Source of the DNA: Planctomycetota bacterium
GTDB lineage: Bacteria > Planctomycetota > Planctomycetia > Gemmatales > Gemmataceae
Reading direction: 5' to 3'
Length of the DNA stretch: 47,914 nucleotides
Assembly (NCBI GenBank): GCA_021809185.1
Contig: JAKBAI010000011.1
Span: forward strand, 1 to 47,914
The notes under the pieces are model-generated. The model had not been told where the DNA came from and searched no databases. It saw nothing but the letters and a program-made list of their open reading frames with translations. Both the position numbers and the translations under genes were made by a program. This document shows positions 46,246 through 47,914 of the stretch, one piece after another. The number at the start of each line of letters is the position of its first letter. Position 1 is the first letter of the stretch.

Positions 46246-46740
46246 TTAACTAGGATCTTTATCTTTCACCAATTCAAGAAACGCAGGCCAGATTTCGTTG
46301 TGAACAGTTCCTTCCACCTCCATGCGAACCTCTTTTCCAATCAGTTTGACTTTCTTTTTATCGTACTCTTTTAAAATGGCAATGTCCCCGCCCACATGAA
46401 CCTCTCGGCTTTCTTTCTTATTCAGTAACTCTAATCGATAAGGATTACTACGATTAAATCCGATCACTCCTTTGACTGGAGGTATATAGTGCAAAATTCC
46501 AATAAATTCTTCTTCTTTTCCCTCTTGATTTTTATACCATTCCTTGTTCGCAAACAGTTCTTTCTTTGCTGCCAGTTTATTCTTTGCCCCCGATTTTTTT
46601 TCAGGTTCGCTTGCATTGATCGTAACCATTATTATTCCAGTTATAATCAGACTAATTCCTAATGGAAAACCGATCAATACTTTATTGATTGAGCTTGATG
46701 ATTTCATATTCCTATGAACAAATTTTTGTATCCTTCTCAC
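46246..46740 (-). CDS. Small secreted or anchored protein with a lead-in hairpin
   Basis: 164 residues. The start GTG 46740 is supported by GAGGA 8 bases upstream; an in-frame ATG at codon 12 also exists. One hydrophobic stretch (~20-42, VLIGFPLGISLIITGIIMV) acts as signal or anchor. The rest, with EFIGILHYIPPVKGVIGF and REVHVGGDIAILKEY and VKLIGKEVRMEVEG, has a beta-rich pattern I seem to recall from other planctomycete secreted proteins; function unknown. A 17-bp inverted repeat precedes it. Confidence 0.75.
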   Translation of the reverse strand: MRRIQKFVHRNMKSSSSINKVLIGFPLGISLIITGIIMVTINASEPEKKSGAKNKLAAKKELFANKEWYKNQEGKEEEFIGILHYIPPVKGVIGFNRSNPYRLELLNKKESREVHVGGDIAILKEYDKKKVKLIGKEVRMEVEGTVHNEIWPAFLELVKDKDPS

Positions 46741-46786
46741 AATGCTGTTCCTCTATTTTTCTTGATTTTATTCGAACTTAGATTTA

Positions 46787-46828
46787 TTCATAGGAAACAA
46801 TTTATTTAGAAAAATTGTTTCCTATGAA
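46787..46828 (-). promoter_or_regulatory. 17-bp inverted repeat with alternative pairing partner
   Basis: In the transcript, arm 1 (TTCATAGGAAACAATTT) pairs perfectly with arm 2 (AAATTGTTTCCTATGAA) around 8 bases, 47 bases before the GTG start. The 10 bases TTCATAGGAA recur at codons 8-11 of the gene (46709-46718), so arm 2 could also pair with the start of the coding region. Confidence 0.6.
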
Positions 46829-47155
46829 CGCCAAATTATTCTATTTATGATCATTTATTCCATCAAATGCAATATTGACTACTTGGACAAGGAGATTAAT
46901 TTATCCAGTTAGGAATTTCCATATCAGATAGGTAGATCAAATGCATAATCCCAAGACGAAATAATCATAAAAAAGATTGAATAGGATTAAAATCTATATC
47001 AAATGTAGATTCTAAATTCTTGAAATTTAACGGATTTCAGATCCGATAGTTAATGAATTCCCAAACTTGAAATCTTGATTGAATTACTCGCTTATGGCAA
47101 ATCAAGATATGTCGAAATCCGTGAAATGACATTATTTACTGATCTTATTTGTAAT
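46829..47155. other. Spacer, no gene
   Basis: About 330 bp, A+T-rich, between the inverted repeat and the first copy of the 354-bp repeat. Nothing else seen. Confidence 0.5.
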
Positions 47156-47509
47156 AGTTTAGCTAAAGCTTAATTTAATCCATCGCAGAATTGACGCAAA
47201 GAAGTGGAGGTAAGAGCTATCATAAACCAATCGTCAAAGGTTTGGGGATTGGTCTCTTTCTCGAATCTTGCTTTGATCTCCAAAGGGAGAGTTTCGTTGG
47301 CAAACCGCTGCTGCAAGAGAAGAAGCAACAAATCTCTTTTACCTTCAATTTTACCTTCGATTTTGCCTTCAATTTTGCCTTCAATTTTGCCTTCAATTTT
47401 GCCTTTTTTCATCCCTTCGTCAATGCCTTCGGCGAGGGCACCGGATACAGCTTGTTCATACCATTTTTTGGAAAGAGGTGTTTCTATCATTTTAATTTCT
47501 CCAAAATAC
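47156..47509. repeat. 354-bp direct repeat, copy 1
   Basis: Near-identical to 47548-47901, 392 bases on. Covers a whole 106-codon gene and its ribosome site. Copies differ mainly in the internal 12-bp units. Confidence 0.85.
47170..47490 (-). CDS. KIEG-repeat protein, copy 1 (resembles Rpn/DUF4351-type tails)
   Basis: 106 residues with GGAG about 8 bases before the ATG, so the short form looks intact rather than cut. N-terminus MIETPLSKKWYEQAVSGALAEG, then IDEGMKKG and five KIEG units, then a helical domain LLLLLLQQRFANETLPLEIKARF. Such G-K-x-E-G repeats followed by a short helical tail occur at the C-terminus of Rpn/PD-(D/E)XK transposase-like proteins, but the nuclease domain is absent here. 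Role unknown. Confidence 0.7.
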   Translation of the reverse strand: MIETPLSKKWYEQAVSGALAEGIDEGMKKGKIEGKIEGKIEGKIEGKIEGKRDLLLLLLQQRFANETLPLEIKARFEKETNPQTFDDWFMIALTSTSLRQFCDGLN

Positions 47510-47561
47510 GATATTTCTTGGCTTAAGAAATGTTGAATTCCCTTCCAAGTTTAGCTAAAGC

Positions 47562-47882
47562 TTAATTTAATCCATCGCAGAATTGACGCAAAGAAGTGGA
47601 GGTAAGAGCTATCATAAACCAATCGTCAAAGGTTTGGGGGTTAGTCTCTTTCTCGAATCTTGCTTTGATCTCCAAAGGGAGAGTTTCGTTGGCAAACCGC
47701 TGCTGCAAGAGAAGAAGCAACAAATCTCGTTTACCTTCAATTTTACCTTCAATTTTACCTTCAATTTTACCTTCGATTTTGCCTTCAATTTTACCTTCAA
47801 TTTTGCCTTCAATTTTGCCTTCGGCGAGGGCACCGGATACAGCTTGTTCATACCATTTTTTGGAAAGAGGTGTTTCTATCAT
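47562..47882 (-). CDS. KIEG-repeat protein, copy 2
   Basis: 106 residues, same start and end as the neighbouring copy, with the same GGAG site. It carries seven KIEG units and lacks the IDEGMKKG segment of copy 1, so overall length is equal. The C-terminal 60 residues appear identical in the two proteins. Paralogues from a recent tandem duplication; role unknown, see copy 1. Confidence 0.7.
   Translation of the reverse strand: MIETPLSKKWYEQAVSGALAEGKIEGKIEGKIEGKIEGKIEGKIEGKIEGKRDLLLLLLQQRFANETLPLEIKARFEKETNPQTFDDWFMIALTSTSLRQFCDGLN
47731..47822 (-). repeat. 12-bp coding repeat in copy 2
   Basis: Seven to eight units of the ttaccttcaatt type, sense strand coding Lys-Ile-Glu-Gly. The matching array in copy 1 is at 47339-47405. 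Confidence 0.85.
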
Positions 47883-47914
47883 TTTAATTTCTCCAAAATA
47901 CTTTTTGCAAACTT

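Larger units (their letters stand above)
47548..47901. repeat. 354-bp direct repeat, copy 2
   Basis: Second copy of the 47156-47509 repeat, ending 13 bases before the window edge; more copies could lie beyond. Confidence 0.85.

Noticed and set aside
47191-47536. Plus-strand frames with FNFAFNFAF or ILPSILPS repeats
   Set aside because: Antisense readings of the KIEG-coding repeat; the minus-strand genes have ribosome sites and a plausible C-terminal domain.

Overview
This window is chromosomal DNA from a Gram-negative, A+T-rich bacterium, most likely a planctomycete. Evidence for that: a secreted protein with the planctomycete-type TIGR03000 domain (8785-9549), several planctomycete-style pairs (MoxR-like AAA ATPase with a von Willebrand A protein; an ECF sigma factor with a zinc-type anti-sigma factor; a Hanks-type kinase beside an ABC-2-like membrane protein), many secreted proteins of unknown function, and an outer-membrane beta-barrel. 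No rRNA, tRNA, CRISPR array, phage or complete insertion sequence was found. By eye the genes are around 40% G+C and the spacers clearly lower.

Layout. 1-3.4 kb: an MFS transporter cut by the window edge, a HAD phosphatase/phosphomutase and PanB. 4.2-6.5 kb: ECF sigma factor, membrane anti-sigma factor and a secreted third protein in one operon. 6.7-13.3 kb, all minus strand: a small hypothetical protein, an amidase, the TIGR03000 protein with a clear intrinsic terminator, and a 1045-residue M1 metallopeptidase fused to an outer-membrane barrel. 13.9-16.7 kb, plus: GT2 glycosyltransferase, YdjC/HpnK-type deacetylase and a DUF6134-like secreted protein, probably a lipid-linked sugar pathway. 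16.7-24.0 kb: a gene-poor region of about 7.4 kb holding only four short membrane-anchored proteins, all on the plus strand and separated by spacers of 0.96-1.27 kb; I read them as diverged paralogues. 24.0-33.5 kb, minus: an orphan CusB-like efflux adaptor with a secreted partner, the VWA and MoxR-like ATPase pair, an esterase-fold protein lacking its nucleophile and a TPR protein. 34.4-37.0 kb, plus: kinase and membrane protein. 37.2-47.9 kb: a PhoPQ-activated-type protein, an MnmE-like GTPase (plus), a Nudix hydrolase, two tandem secreted paralogues, a Gfo/Idh/MocA dehydrogenase, an unknown secreted protein, a sugar isomerase-fold protein, ClpS, a small secreted protein behind a 17-bp inverted repeat, and two near-identical 106-residue KIEG-repeat proteins at the right edge.

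The strongest cross-cutting signal is the number of short head-to-tail duplications (units of about 10-24 bp, 2-7 copies) in spacers, across stop codons, just ahead of start codons and inside secreted protein regions. The most interesting individual items are the four-gene paralogue array, the M1 peptidase-barrel fusion, the alternative hairpin in front of the 46246-46740 gene, and three enzymes that have lost a hallmark residue or motif (PanB, the esterase-fold protein and the MnmE-like GTPase).
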